Positions 1-10,802 of a stretch of DNA of 64,000 nucleotides are shown in pieces; positions within the stretch are counted from its first letter, which is position 1; each line of letters starts with the position of its first letter. The notes under the pieces were generated by a model that saw nothing but the letters and a program-made list of their open reading frames with translations, had not been told where the DNA came from and searched no databases. Origin of the DNA: Euptelea pleiosperma (taxonomy: Eukaryota; Streptophyta; Magnoliopsida; Ranunculales; Eupteleaceae); NCBI GenBank assembly GCA_035048495.1, contig CM068546.1:18234435-18298434 (forward strand), given 5' to 3'. Made by a program: the position numbers and the translations under genes.

Positions 1-209
1 TTCTGGGTCATGATTATCAGTCTGTAGTCCTGCCAAAACTTTCAAACTCTTCGCTAGCAATGTAACTATTTTTGCATCCATTCCATGATTTGACGAACTG
101 CATTTTCCCTGAGCTAATATGAAAAAGTGTGCAGCATGTGCAGAGCCCTTTTAAGCTCATTTACTTCGCACTAATTGCCAAGGATTGGCAATATGCTGGT
201 TGGGGGTTG
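1..209 (+). mobile_element. 3' internal end of an Athila-like element, with polypurine tract
   Basis: This stretch matches, in reverse orientation, the sequence just outside the LTR start at 23882-24090. Both run into the LTR through a G-rich tract (about 198-209) that fits the polypurine tract priming plus-strand synthesis. Two copies sharing the same non-LTR flank means the flank is internal element sequence and not host DNA. The rest of this internal region lies outside the window to the left. Confidence 0.7.
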
Positions 210-872
210 TGATATTCGCTTAAAAGTGCATATTTTCCACTGTTATCTTCTAAATGTTATCACACTCTCCTACATAAAACTACTCTAATTATCCACTTTT
301 CTACGTAAGAGTCTCTTTTATTGCGTAGAACACACTTTTCTGGACGAAATGGTATATTTGCATGCATTAAACACATTTTCGGAAGTCTAGACATGAAGTC
401 ATTCTGATAGAGTCTCATTACGCGCTTCTTCTATCGCAGGAAACCCCGATGGGACAATTCTCGAGACTTGCGGGCCCACATCGATCAGGAAAGCCCATTA
501 TCAAAGCTTAAAGAGCCCACATGCTATGACTAGAAGATATGGGCCAAATATGGGCTGAATAAGAGGACCAAAAAGCTGGCCCAAAGAACGAAGAGAGTAG
601 GAGAGCCAATGACCAATAGACGGACCAAAGCTTTTAAAGCCACATGAGTCAGCAAAGAATGATAGTCTACTCTACTGGAGAAGCGTGAGGATGGTCACAG
701 TGAAGACCAGGGTTCCAGACCCTCTGCCAATACTTTTATCTCCATTTTCTGATACTTTCTCTCTCATCTCTCCTTATTCTCTCTCTCTCTCTTCATCTCT
801 CGGTCCTCGAATCTACTGACCTAACCCCATAACTCCTGCCCATCAGCTCTATCTCATCTCCCTTAGCTTTCT

Positions 873-926
873 GACCGTTAGATCTTCCATCGGACCGTTG
901 GATCTTCAATCGGACCGTTGGATCTC
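873..926 (+). repeat. Three 20-bp U3 subrepeats in LTR A
   Basis: Three tandem units share the core GACCGTTGGATCTTC. The same subrepeat is present two to three times in the U3 of LTR B (near 23160-23215) and LTR C (near 42389-42445). Its position upstream of the TATA-like box suggests a transcription-factor site array, which is inference. Confidence 0.65.
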
Positions 927-1220
927 TCTAGATCCGTCGATTTACCAATCTGGGTCCCAATCAAGTCACCATCCATCCGATCGCCATCAGACTGTCTGTC
1001 ACATCATCTTGTGAGACGATGGACATCATCAATCCATGTGGGCCAGTAGCCGGGCCCATCATCATCGACCCGCTGTCCGACCAGTTAGTGGACCCCGTGA
1101 ATTTCAAATTAAATTTTAAAAAAATGGGGGGTCCACTAAATGGGGAAATTCCCTAAAGAAAAGTAGTGTTTTACTTAAAAAAAAAAATTATTTTTCTTAT
1201 TTTTTTATTTTCTAAAATCC

Positions 1221-1258
1221 CCTATTTCCATTAAAGGAAATAGGGAAGCTTTAAAAGG
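1221..1258 (+). promoter_or_regulatory. Inverted repeat and TATA-like core promoter of LTR A
   Basis: The arms CCTATTTCC and GGAAATAGG are separated by six bases and followed by CTTTAAAAGG. The equivalent sites in LTR B (near 22815-22860) and LTR C (near 42048-42090) keep both the inverted repeat and an A/T-rich TATA-like box at the same spacing. This is the likely start of LTR transcription, about 30 bp before the CT-rich leader. There is no expression evidence. Confidence 0.6.
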
Positions 1259-1375
1259 GGAGAAGAGAGGGTTCGAAACCCTAATCCCCCTCCTTATTGC
1301 TCCATTCTCTCCCCCAACTCGTTTGCCCCTTCTTCCCCTCGGTTTTAGACCGTTTTCCTCCATTTTCTCCTCTTT

Positions 1376-1500
1376 CTCTTCTTCTTCTTCTTCTTCTTCT
1401 TCCTGATCTCGCCAGAGTTGCAGAACTCCGGCCGCTTCTTCTTCTCCTTCTTCTTCTTCTTTTTCTTCTTTTTCTTCTTTTTCTTCTTTTTCTTCTTCTT
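1376..1500 (+). repeat. (CTT)n low-complexity leader in LTR A
   Basis: Two CTT/TTC runs are separated by a short inverted repeat around 1411-1432. They translate as poly-Leu, poly-Phe or, on the other strand, poly-Glu/Lys, and so generate spurious open frames on both strands. The same GAA/CTT expansion lies at the homologous place in LTR B (about 22580-22730) and LTR C (about 41840-42000). Confidence 0.85.
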
Positions 1501-1682
1501 CCTGCGTCTGCAAAGGCGAGCAGCACCACTAGCACCGCCTGCACCGTTCACTTCCACCACCGTCATCCTTCACCTGCCGGACTGGTTCTTCTTCTCACCA
1601 CCATTAACGCCTGCAACTCCTCCATTTCTCCAACAACCAGCGGTATCCCCTCCATCAACCATTCCGTCCACCACTGTTTCGG

Positions 1683-1709
1683 GCAGACCTGCAACTCCGG
1701 CAGGTCTGC
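1683..1709 (+). repeat. GC-rich hairpin in LTR A leader
   Basis: Perfect 10-bp arms (GCAGACCTGC and GCAGGTCTGC) flank a seven-base loop that contains the AACTCCG core. The loop and arm words are the same as those forming the 28-bp hairpins in LTR B and LTR C, arranged differently. Confidence 0.7.
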
Positions 1710-2380
1710 AACTTCTCATCACCGTGAGTACCTACACACCACCGTTCCCACCAACAACAACTCCAGTCGGGTTCCCAAGCAGGTGACCTTCTCTACTGAT
1801 CCCCATCTTCGCCGGTGATCTTCTCCTTGCTCATATAAACGGCCAAGAGCACCTACTCCTTCCCGGAATAAACTGTGAGTTTTCAGCAACAATGTGCAAC
1901 ACTGTGCTCCTCACCGTGAAGCACACTCATCTCCATTGTTGCTCAGCAACTCTGGTGTCTACACGCCTCCAGAGCACATCCCAGTAACCACCGTGGACAT
2001 CTCCTCTTCCCAGCCTGTGTCCTCTCCTGTGTTGTGCATCATCACCATCTCGCCCCAAGGCTCTCTCCTCCGGCCGTTCTTCATCTCCAACAGCAAGCCA
2101 TCCACACCAGAACCACCACCGGTCCGCCCACTTCATCATTCCAGGCAGCCCACGTCTCCCCAACATCTGTTGGACACCACGCCCACGAGCCCGAGCACCA
2201 CCAACAGCAGCACCATCTCCTCCATCTCTCATTCCACAACCCCATTGGAGGTTGCAACAGTAAGCGCCTCCTTCTCCATCCATCACCGCCCACCACCACT
2301 TTGCCGGCATCCATCACATTGGTGGTGCATCTTGCACCTGCACCAGCACCTTCATCCCATGCCAGCCGATCTACTTCATG

Positions 2381-2810
2381 GTGAGGTGAGTTCTTAGGTG
2401 ATCACTTTCTATCTTCTCCTTAGTTTCTTCTTACTCTCTCTCTAGTCAATTTGCTTACTTTCTCTCTCTATCTAGATTCTCTCCCTTTAGCTAATTTTTA
2501 ATTGCTTTAGTTATTTATTGCAAATTTAATTCAAGCATTGTATTTGGATATTTAGTTTAATAAAAATAATGGATTCTTTTTGTTAAAGTTATTTCTTGAA
2601 TTGTTTTCATTATTGTTCAAGTAGTTTAAATCCAAGAAAAAGTAAGTTTTAAAAATCCACTTCAAATCACCACTCTCACCCCCACCATCATTCGCATCAA
2701 TTTCTATGGAAAAATCCGTCATTTCATGTTTTTATTTGCGCTAATCCCTAACTCCGAGTGCGGATCGACATCCGACACGAATCCCTATACAAAGATCTAA
2801 AATTTTGCAG
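2381..2810 (+). other. Candidate LTR-embedded intron, copy A
   Basis: The donor is TCATG followed by GTGAGG, with a second overlapping donor GAG/GTGAGT at 2386. The acceptor is AATTTTGCAG/GATTTAAG, leaving an 80-bp terminal piece to the LTR end. A CTAAC branch-like word and the palindromic box at 2760-2775 lie just upstream of the acceptor. The interval is T-rich, as plant introns are. The same architecture occurs in the three other Athila-like LTRs, which is the main support. Splicing itself is not shown. Confidence 0.55.
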
Positions 2811-2892
2811 GATTTAAGAACTGGATCAATTACAAATCTTGTTGAGATTAGGGTTTCCGTAACCAACGACGCGGAAAAACCCTACTTTCAAA

Positions 2893-2906
2893 TGGCGCCG
2901 TTGCCG
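2893..2906 (+). promoter_or_regulatory. Primer binding site of the Athila-like element
   Basis: TGGCGCCGTTGCCG lies two bases after the LTR end. This is the PBS word typical of Athila-type elements, in which tRNA primes minus-strand DNA. It shows that LTR A functioned as a 5' LTR for sequence to its right. Confidence 0.85.
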
Positions 2907-3800
2907 CTCGGGTGTTCGGGAGTGCGAAAAAGGACGTAAAGACGGAATTGGAAAGTTGCTGAAGCGAAAAGCTGCTCAATTTAGACAGCCTGACCTTTTC
3001 GAGAAACTTTCTATTTTTGGTTTTTAGTGATTTTTAGCAGTTTTTAAATTACTATTTTTAATGCCTCGGAAGGCCGAGTGCAATTTGTAATAATTTAGGA
3101 ATTTTACTGCTTTCCATATAACTGCTAGATCTTGTTCTAAGGTTTTTTAGAAACCCTAGATTAAGTGAAAAATACCAAAAAAATATTAAAAGCAAAATTA
3201 AAAAAAATTAGGGTTTTATATTCTGCGGATTTTTAGAAATCACCAATCAAGGATTTGTGATTTTTGGAAAGATTCTAAAATCTTGAAACTCTGCTTAATT
3301 AGGGTTTCCCCTCTTAGAAGTTTTCTCTTTAGAAGAATTTCTATCTTTAGAAATCTTTCGAATTTGGAAAAGTCTGCAAAAGGAAACACCCCAAATCTAG
3401 CAGAATTTCAATTTTGGGAAATTTCCCAAAATTGTAAGGGATCTCGCAATCAAATCTTTCTTGGAAGATCTCCATAGTTCGGGAAACTTTCCAATCTAGG
3501 TATTTTCCAATCTGGGAATTCCTAAATTTTAACCCATCTCGAATTTGGAAACTAATTCAAAAACTTGCCTAAATCCAGTGCTTGTTCAGTGAACTCTAAA
3601 AAGGCAAGGATCTTCCAAATAGAATCCCACATACCTAGACTGTGCGATCTAACTGTTTCTACAGGAACATGATCCAGTGTGGGTAGAGAGCGAAAGCTCA
3701 AAGAGGTGGAGTCGGGCCCAAGCCCATTAGGATACCCCTCTCTAACCCACGGAGGCGACCCCGTGGCGTGGCCCACGGGAGGTAAGTCTCTATCCTCGCC
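2907..3800 (+). other. 5' untranslated internal remnant downstream of LTR A
   Basis: The sequence continues from the PBS in the style of an Athila 5' leader, with A/T-rich stretches and repeated GGGTTT and TTTAG words. No gag frame of useful length follows. The open frame at 3283-3477 starts on a non-ATG codon and shows no family features, so I do not call it. Where the element ends is unclear. Confidence 0.4.
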
Positions 3801-6800
3801 TTGAGTGCGATACAGAGTAATTTGGGTGAATCATTGCCGCATGTCTATTTGTTTTCTAGCAACAACTTATTCGACTTGCGTGGCGTGGCCGTTAATCAAT
3901 CAACTCTAAGAGAGCAGACCCAGCTCCAAAATTGAAACTGGTGGGATTTCATCACCCACCTCATCATTCCAACTGATTTGATCCCAAGGCTCCATTTAAT
4001 TAAAAAGAATCAAGAAGTAGAGCCAATTAGCCCTGGGTTCGAGGAAAAATCCACACAAAGCGAACCCGACAATCCATTAATTACGATTCTCCAGAAGGTC
4101 TCATCTATCACACGATCCAAATGATATAAAGTAATGGATTTTACATGAATTTATAAGCAACAACAATCAAAGCTGGTAATAATATTCCTCTTCAAGGTTC
4201 GGCTGATGCTCCTCGGGTTCGCATGTCCCATCTCCTATTCCATCCACTGGTTGTAGTCCCTACTCGTACCCTTCTTCGTGCGTCCACGTCTCATCCAAAT
4301 CTGAAAGTGGTGGTTGTAGGAGCGAGCCAAACGCTCACTCGGGGTTTTCACCCAAAACATGATTCAAACAATAAAAGATATACAGACAGGTTCGCAGAAT
4401 ATAGATTGTCAAACAGTAATATCAGGGTAATAATGAATGCATGAACAATTAATCAAAAATAATACACAACCCACACAAGGGGTCTCCTTCTTCACCCACA
4501 CAAGGGGTCTTCCCGGGGGTTTTGGGTCTTTCACCCTGGAGAACTCACTCCCAACTTGCTTTATCGCTTCTGAATCGGAAATACAATGCATGTCTTCATA
4601 TATATAATAAATTACTGAAAATGTAAATATCCACACAGGGGATCTCGAATACGAAACAAATAGAATCCACACAGGAAATCTTTAGTATAAAATCGACTAT
4701 CAATTACACTTTAACAATAATTACATGCTCATAAGTCAATGACAAGTATTGAAAGAATCATGGGAAGGGAACCTACCTTTGACTGCTTTCCGAATTTCAC
4801 TTTAATTCTACTAATTAGCCCTCTTCACGTAATTTCAGTCCAATATTATGGAACCTTCAATTTTCGTGTTTGAGTTAGGTGTATGCTCGTCAAAATAAAA
4901 TTCTAACACTTAACGTTGGTTCTACAGGTTCAATTGACTCAACGTTATCCTCGTCCGGTTTAGGAAATGATCAAACTAGTATCATTCATATTATTTTTCA
5001 AAAATATAACTGATAATGATAAGACTAAGTCCGAATTCTTTAGATTTGAGCACTATAACAATAGGAGTTATAAATTTGGACCATCCAACTAATGGGCCTA
5101 CCTAGGAGTTAACGGATTAGAACTAAAAGGTTACTAAATGAATACAGTTGCAACACTTAGAGAAACAATACGGTTTCAAGAGCAACATGTCAGGCCATAG
5201 AAGGAGATGATAAGTGGTCGAATGAGTATGCATGGTGTAGACACATGGTTCCGTTTCTCAAACGATAGACAAGATGTCGTTATATGACACACGTGTGCTG
5301 GTTGGGTTGGTGAGTAGTGTGGCTAGATGCTAAAATGAAATGTCCAAATATCAACACATGGAAGGTGACGACTAGTTGATAGTTTAACAGCCAATAGTTT
5401 TGTAAACGTGAGAAAAGCTGTTGGGTTTGTGACATTACTATAGATATGGTTTAATTAAAGGCTCAAGATCTAACGGTATAAAACACAATTTGATTGGTCG
5501 AGATTAGGGGAGACAGTCCGTTTGGTCATTAGATAAAGGTCAGAACCATGGGGTGGCGGGAGAGTAAGAAACGGTGGCCATTATGGTTGTTGAGTGTGAA
5601 GGAGAATGATCAAAATGTACTGATCTTCCCGAGTGCATGCTGGGTCATCTTCGGTTCACTAATCACTTTAAGACCGGGTATGAATGGTCCTCCTATAAAG
5701 CTAATAGAGTTAAAAGGGAGAAAATGAGGGAATACAAGATTGGAAGAATTAAACAAGGGACTCTTACCTGTAAAAGAGGTGTTGGTCGGTAGGGGGTGGA
5801 GATGTGCAGATCTAACGGTGGATCTCGATCCCACGATGAGGTTCCTCCAAGGCTTTACATGGATTGCTTTGGAGTTGCAGTAGCTTCACTCGATGGGCAT
5901 GAGAGATGGGGAAGGAGAGGTCTAATAGTTGAACAAGTTTCGATGCCCAATAATAATTCTTGGAGGTTCTTATCTCCGTCAGTCTTTAATGAGATGAGGA
6001 ATGGGAAACGAGATGGAAGAAGGTTGGGCAGTCTACAGTCACGTGGGGTTTGTGTTTGGCCTAGTCGTTGGCAATAGAAGAGTTGGGTTGATCCCAATAT
6101 CTCATGTATATATCGGGCTGGTCTAAAACTAAGAATAGGGATCCAGATGATGAAGGAAGGAGGGTGTTTGATCTTATCTTGGGCGGACATGATCTTGATC
6201 ACTGTAACGGGGGGTAGCTCATGGCTAAAGTGGAAGTCGTGGTCGATGGTGGGGTGGTTTAGTTATAGCAGCAAGAGGTTTCGTCGGCCATCAAGAACTC
6301 GTGGACAACGGCATCTTTGTTTAGGCATGATGAAGGAAAGAGTGACAAGGTCTCTTCAATGGATGGAGATGGCGGCTGCGCCCTTACGTGGTTACGGTAT
6401 GTTGACGCTCTCGTGAAGGTTATTTAGGAAAGGATGAAGGGTTGGGCGGTGATAATGAGATAGGTTAAATAGTTAGGTTTTGGGTCATCAAGGATAGGTC
6501 TTAGGTCATCAAGGGTAGGTTTGTTATGGTGTTTGATTGAAACACCAAAAGTTGATAAGGTTTTGGGTTGGGCGGTTATTGCAATTGGGAGGGTGAATAA
6601 AGAAATGAAAAATATAAGTTTTGGGAGGTCAAGGTCAAGGGTTTGTCTTTGTTTTAGGAAAAAACTATATTACCTTAGAAAGATGAAAGAGAATGGATTT
6701 TCTTTATTAAAATAACAGTTTTAGTGGTACAAATTGGAAAGTGTTTTATGTCCTAAGTTTTATTTAACTCCATCATAATAGTTAAGAAAAATTTAGTTTT

Positions 6801-6912
6801 CTTACAAGTTATGCATTTGTATGTATTTAATTTACCTATAGTCTTTATAGGTAAATATTAAAATAAACCAAAATACCCTTTGTAAGAATTTTTTTTTTTT
6901 CGGGGTTTTACA
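3800..6912 (-). mobile_element. Probable old chromovirus-type LTR (left end uncertain)
   Basis: The right terminus reads CGGGGTTTTACA, so on the - strand it starts TGTAAAACCCCG, the usual start of plant chromovirus LTRs. Within it, 4480-4550 has GGGGTCT hairpin-like repeats resembling those of the chromovirus LTR at 20346-20505, and 4770-4778 has a splice-donor-like GGTAGGT on the - strand, as in the other chromovirus LTRs here. I could not find the left TG end or a target duplication, so the left boundary is only a guess. No convincing coding sequence was seen in this interval. Confidence 0.35.
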
Positions 6913-7637
6913 AGAAACATGTGCAAACGCAGAGGAAGTTAAAGTTGATGAAGAAGGTAAGGGCAAAATTGCCTTTTTGTTTCAATTGTGATGGACTCTA
7001 CGAGTCATAGAAAGTGAGATTGGGTCAAAGGGGGTCTTGCGGCAATTCAAAAGTAGAGTGGGTAATACAAATTACTTTGGAGTCGTAGGGAGTATTACTA
7101 AATTACCCATAATTTTTAGTTAAAGTTTAGAGAACCAAAAAGTCACAATGAATTATCCAATTGACAGGTCTAAATCTTTAGCAACTAAAGAGTCCAATGT
7201 CTTAAAGGAGAATTGCACAAATCCAAGAACCAATAGTTGTTAGACAAGAAATGTGGCAGAGTTCAAAAATTGCAATCGAATGATGCAAATGGGATCCACA
7301 AAGGGATGGAATCAAGCTACAAGGCAGGTTAGAGTAGGAAAAAGTGGTAGTTTTACAGAGAAAGTACATTTGAATGAACTCCGAATTAGATGAAACTTGC
7401 GTGATCGTTCCTTAAAACATTTTAGCCAATCATTTGCAATTTATTAGTCAGATTCTTTCCAGAGAAGTAGATATCGCAGTACCTTCAAAAGGGGAAAATG
7501 GTTAGTTTACAAAGGAAGTATATCCAAGGGAACTCCAAATGATATGAAACTTAATATAATTATTTTTAAGATGTTTTATCCAATCAAAATGAATTTGAAG
7601 ACAGTTGACAAGTATTAAAGCCGTTATAGTGATAAAA
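6913..7637. other. Unassigned A/T-rich sequence
   Basis: No open frame, repeat or family motif is recognisable. It lies between the LTR-like right end at 6912 and the tandem array that starts near 7638. Confidence 0.4.
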
Positions 7638-8650
7638 ATGATGAAAATAGCTAGATCAAGGGCCCAGATCTCCTTGATCTGGGGCCCATCTTCAAAAACC
7701 AAGACCATACACATGGAAAGTCCTCCATGAGGATTGCAACCATGGGGTCCGATATGATTTTCACAGAGGCCCATCTTCAGATACCAATACCATGCGCATG
7801 GAAAATCCCCCATGGGGATAGCAACCATGGGATTCGATTTGATTTTCAATCGTTCGAAATTTAAAAAAATCTAATGAATGAGAATCAGGGCCCAGATCTC
7901 CCTGATTTGGGGCCCATCTTCAGGACCCAAGACCATACACATGGAAAGTCCCCCACGAGGATTGCAACCATGGGGTTAGATATGATTTTCAATCGTTCGA
8001 TCTTTGAGAAATCCGATGGCTAGAAATCAAGGGTCCAGATCTCACTAATCTGGATCCCATCTTGAGAAGCTAACCCCATATGCACATACTACTCTCCCAT
8101 GGGACCAGATCTGGTGCCAGATGGCCAGATCTGGAGATATCAAAACATCATCGGATGGCTAGAAATTAATGGTCAAGATCAAGATCTCACTGATCCAGAT
8201 CTAATCTTGGGAAACTAACCCCATACACACATACTCCTCCTCCATGGGACCATGCGTATGGGACCAGATCTGGTGCCAACTGGCCAGATCTGGAGATATC
8301 AGAGATCATCGGATGGCCAAAACTCAATGGTCCAGATCTCATTGATCTAGATCCCATCTTGGAAAATAAACCCCATATGCACATACTAATCCCTATGGGA
8401 CCATGCGTATGGGACCAGATCTAGAGATATCAGAAGATCATCGGATGGCTAGGAATCAATGGTCCAGATCTCATTGATATGGATCCCATATTGGGAAACT
8501 AACTCCATATGCACATACTACTCCCGCATGGGACCATGTGTATGTGACCGGATCTGGTGTTAGATGGCCAGATCTGAAGATATTAGAAGATCATCAGATG
8601 ACTAAAACTCAATGATCTAAATCTCATTGATCTAGATCCCATCTTGGGAA
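7638..8650. repeat. Degenerate tandem array, first segment
   Basis: Units of about 130-155 bp recur near 7638, 7888, 8033, 8177, 8329, 8461 and 8612. Shared words are CCAGATCT, GATCCCATCTTGG, AACTAACCCCATATGCACA, CCCATGGGACC and GATATCAGAAGATCATCGG. The first units differ and carry GACCATACACATGG. Unit lengths vary, so this is an old array. Open frames here are repeat translations. The array continues at 10079 after an LTR insertion. Confidence 0.7.
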
Positions 8651-8655
8651 ACTAA

Positions 8656-10078
8656 TAAAAAATAATCGGTCTATTCTCTTTAATCAGAAATACCTAAAAG
8701 GGAAGGGTGATTAGGTTATTCAAAAATCAATCTAACCTATCACAAGTTTGCTGGTTAAGGTAAGGTGATAAACTCGCATGCCTTAGTTGATTAACAAAAG
8801 GATTATCACAACTGACTCAAATCAAATATACCTCCGAGGTATATTATTTTTTCGTCGTTTGATCTAATCAATAGATTTAGCGGAACAACAAGCAAACATC
8901 CACAAGACAAATAGTTTTTACGTGGAAACCTTAGCCAAGGAAAACCACGGGACCACGTCCAGACGGAAAGTATCACTAACTGGAAGGTTAAACAAAACAA
9001 AGGTTACTTACACAACATCGTTGCAAATGCAGCTTCTAACCTTAGCCAAGGCCTACTGCCGATGCGTCCACATCCTCTGAATCAACGCTATGAATGCACG
9101 CGCTCCCTCCCAGCCAAGAAGTCTTGTTTGCTTGTTCAGTTTGGTACTCCCCAAACCTACCTTCGATCAGCCACCCCAATCTTAATTCTCAACTCTCCAG
9201 CCTTTGCTGAAGGTGAAGGATTCAGTACACCCTGAACCCTAAGTCGCTCAAATAGTGTTGAGACCTAAGCTGAGTATGAGATCAAGCTTTTGGCTTTGAT
9301 TTAGAAGAGAAAAAGCTCACAAGATATTTATGAGAACTAAATGCTTTTGCTCTTCGAATGGACACTCTTGATAAATAAAACTTTCTTCTCTGTATTCTAA
9401 TGTGTAGAAGTATGTGTTTTATATAAGGCTAGAGAGGAGTTATATTTATAGAATTCATAGCCCAGAGTCTATTAGAAAGTGGGGTAAGTGGAGACTAAAA
9501 TTTTGGATCTAAAAAAGACTTAATCCGTGTGAAGTCCAATCGATTGTACTCTGGGTCTAATCGATTGATCTTGTGCGGATGGATTTTTCCTTCATAAATC
9601 CAATCGATTGTATATAGTCCAATCGATTAGACTTAAATAAGTTTCTATCTTGTAAGCTCCAATCGATTTCATAGAGGTCTCCAATCGATTGGGCTTTGTC
9701 CAATAGATTGGCCTAAATAGTCAAATCGATCGGACTTTCCCAGAAGTCAATAATCTTGACTTAGACTCGGGTTTGTCCATGACTAGGTTTGACCATTATA
9801 TTTTATTCATTTTAATACCTATTCCTATGGCCACTTAGTCACTTACCTTCCTAAGCGAGCATACTCGATCTATAACTGACAAATGGACAGTTACTTAGAT
9901 GACTCATGTCGTCAACCGTCTGATCCTTACTGTCTCTATCTTCTAGTCTTCACGTAGTCGGCGAAGTATGTTTACCACAACATCTTCACACTACACTTGT
10001 GCTCGTATGTAGGGTTACATGAATGTTTTATGTCACATGGAATCTTTGCCAAACTAGAATATAAAAATATTCTTTACA
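8656..10078 (-). mobile_element. Solo LTR, SIRE-like Copia family
   Basis: The insertion is bounded by ACTAA at 8651-8655 and 10079-10083 and splits the tandem array cleanly. Its sequence follows the LTRs at 27596-29189 and 32136-33710 throughout, including the block about wounding the sequence with CCACGGGACCACGTCC and the CCAATCGATTG array near 9535-9730. The start is TA in place of TG, a likely transition. The end is TTCTTTACA. Orientation is taken from the full element at 27596-33710. No internal region is present, so it arose by LTR-LTR recombination. Confidence 0.85.
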
Positions 10079-10570
10079 ACTAACCCCATATGCATATAGT
10101 GCTCTCCCATGGGACTAGATCTGGTGCTAAATGACTAGATTTGGAGATATCAGAATATCAACGAGGGATAATGTGCACCGTTAGATCTTGTTATCTGGCC
10201 TGATCTAGACCAAACCAAGGCCATACGCCCATGTCAAATCAAATATTATATGGGCGTATACCTTCAGAATTGATTTCTGTGGTGCTGATCTTGATATACA
10301 AGAAGATCAACGGTGGAGGATGTGCGGTGTTAGATCTTGCAATCTGGGCCGATCTAGACCAAACCAAGGCCATACGCCCATGTCAAATCAAAGATTATGT
10401 GGGCGTATGCCTTCAGAAAGGATTTTTGTGGTGCTAATCTTGAGATACAAGAAGATCAATGATGGAAAATGTGCACCATAAGATCTTGCGATCTAGGCCA
10501 ATCTGGACCACCTCTTCGAAAATTAAGCCCATACGCAGGTAGAGGCCCCCCATGGGACCGTGCGTATGGA
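10079..10570. repeat. Tandem array, second segment
   Basis: The array resumes with CTAACCCCATATGC, then changes to a second unit type of about 150 bp around 10185 and 10330. These units carry GATCTAGACCAAACCAAGG, CATACGCCCATG and ACAAGAAGATCAA. It ends near 10570 with CCCCCATGGGACCGTGCG. The open frame 10231-10437 is a repeat translation. Confidence 0.65.
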
Positions 10571-10802
10571 CCCACTTCTGATCAATTCCTCATGAATCTA
10601 AAGTTATCAGCAAAAGAGTTTATATTGAATTATAGCCCTTAGATCGCCAGTTTGCGAGCAATTCAGATGGGAATTTAGACATGTCAAGTTAATTATTCAT
10701 TAGGGGATACTTCTTACTGAATAATCTGGGGTCAGTTACATTGACTGGGCCCACGTCGGATGATAAAGTTAGCAATATCCTGCATGACAGGCCTTCGACA
10801 AA

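Larger units (their letters stand above)
210..2890 (+). mobile_element. Athila-like LTR (copy A), complete
   Basis: The LTR begins TGATATTCGC and ends CCTACTTTCA, and is followed two bases later by a tRNA-type primer binding site. Three more copies lie on the - strand (15788-23881, 40047-44820, and 10803-12717 plus 46474-47447). Its parts in order are a U3 with 20-bp subrepeats, an inverted repeat and TATA-like box near 1221-1258, a CT-rich leader with (CTT)n runs and GC-rich hairpins, a candidate intron (2381-2810) and an 80-bp terminal exon-like tail. The length of 2681 bp is large but normal for Athila-type LTRs. The open frames inside it are low-complexity translations of the leader, so I do not call them genes. 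Confidence 0.85.

Noticed and set aside
1205..2397. Several overlapping frames rich in Leu, Phe, Glu/Lys, Ser/Pro/Thr or His
   Set aside because: They arise from CTT/GAA runs and CT-rich leader sequence of an LTR. Equivalent frames in LTR B and C differ in sequence and length.
5796..6416. Frames that might be a small host gene
   Set aside because: No motif, no intron signals with frame continuity and biased Trp/Arg content. The interval lies inside what looks like an old LTR.
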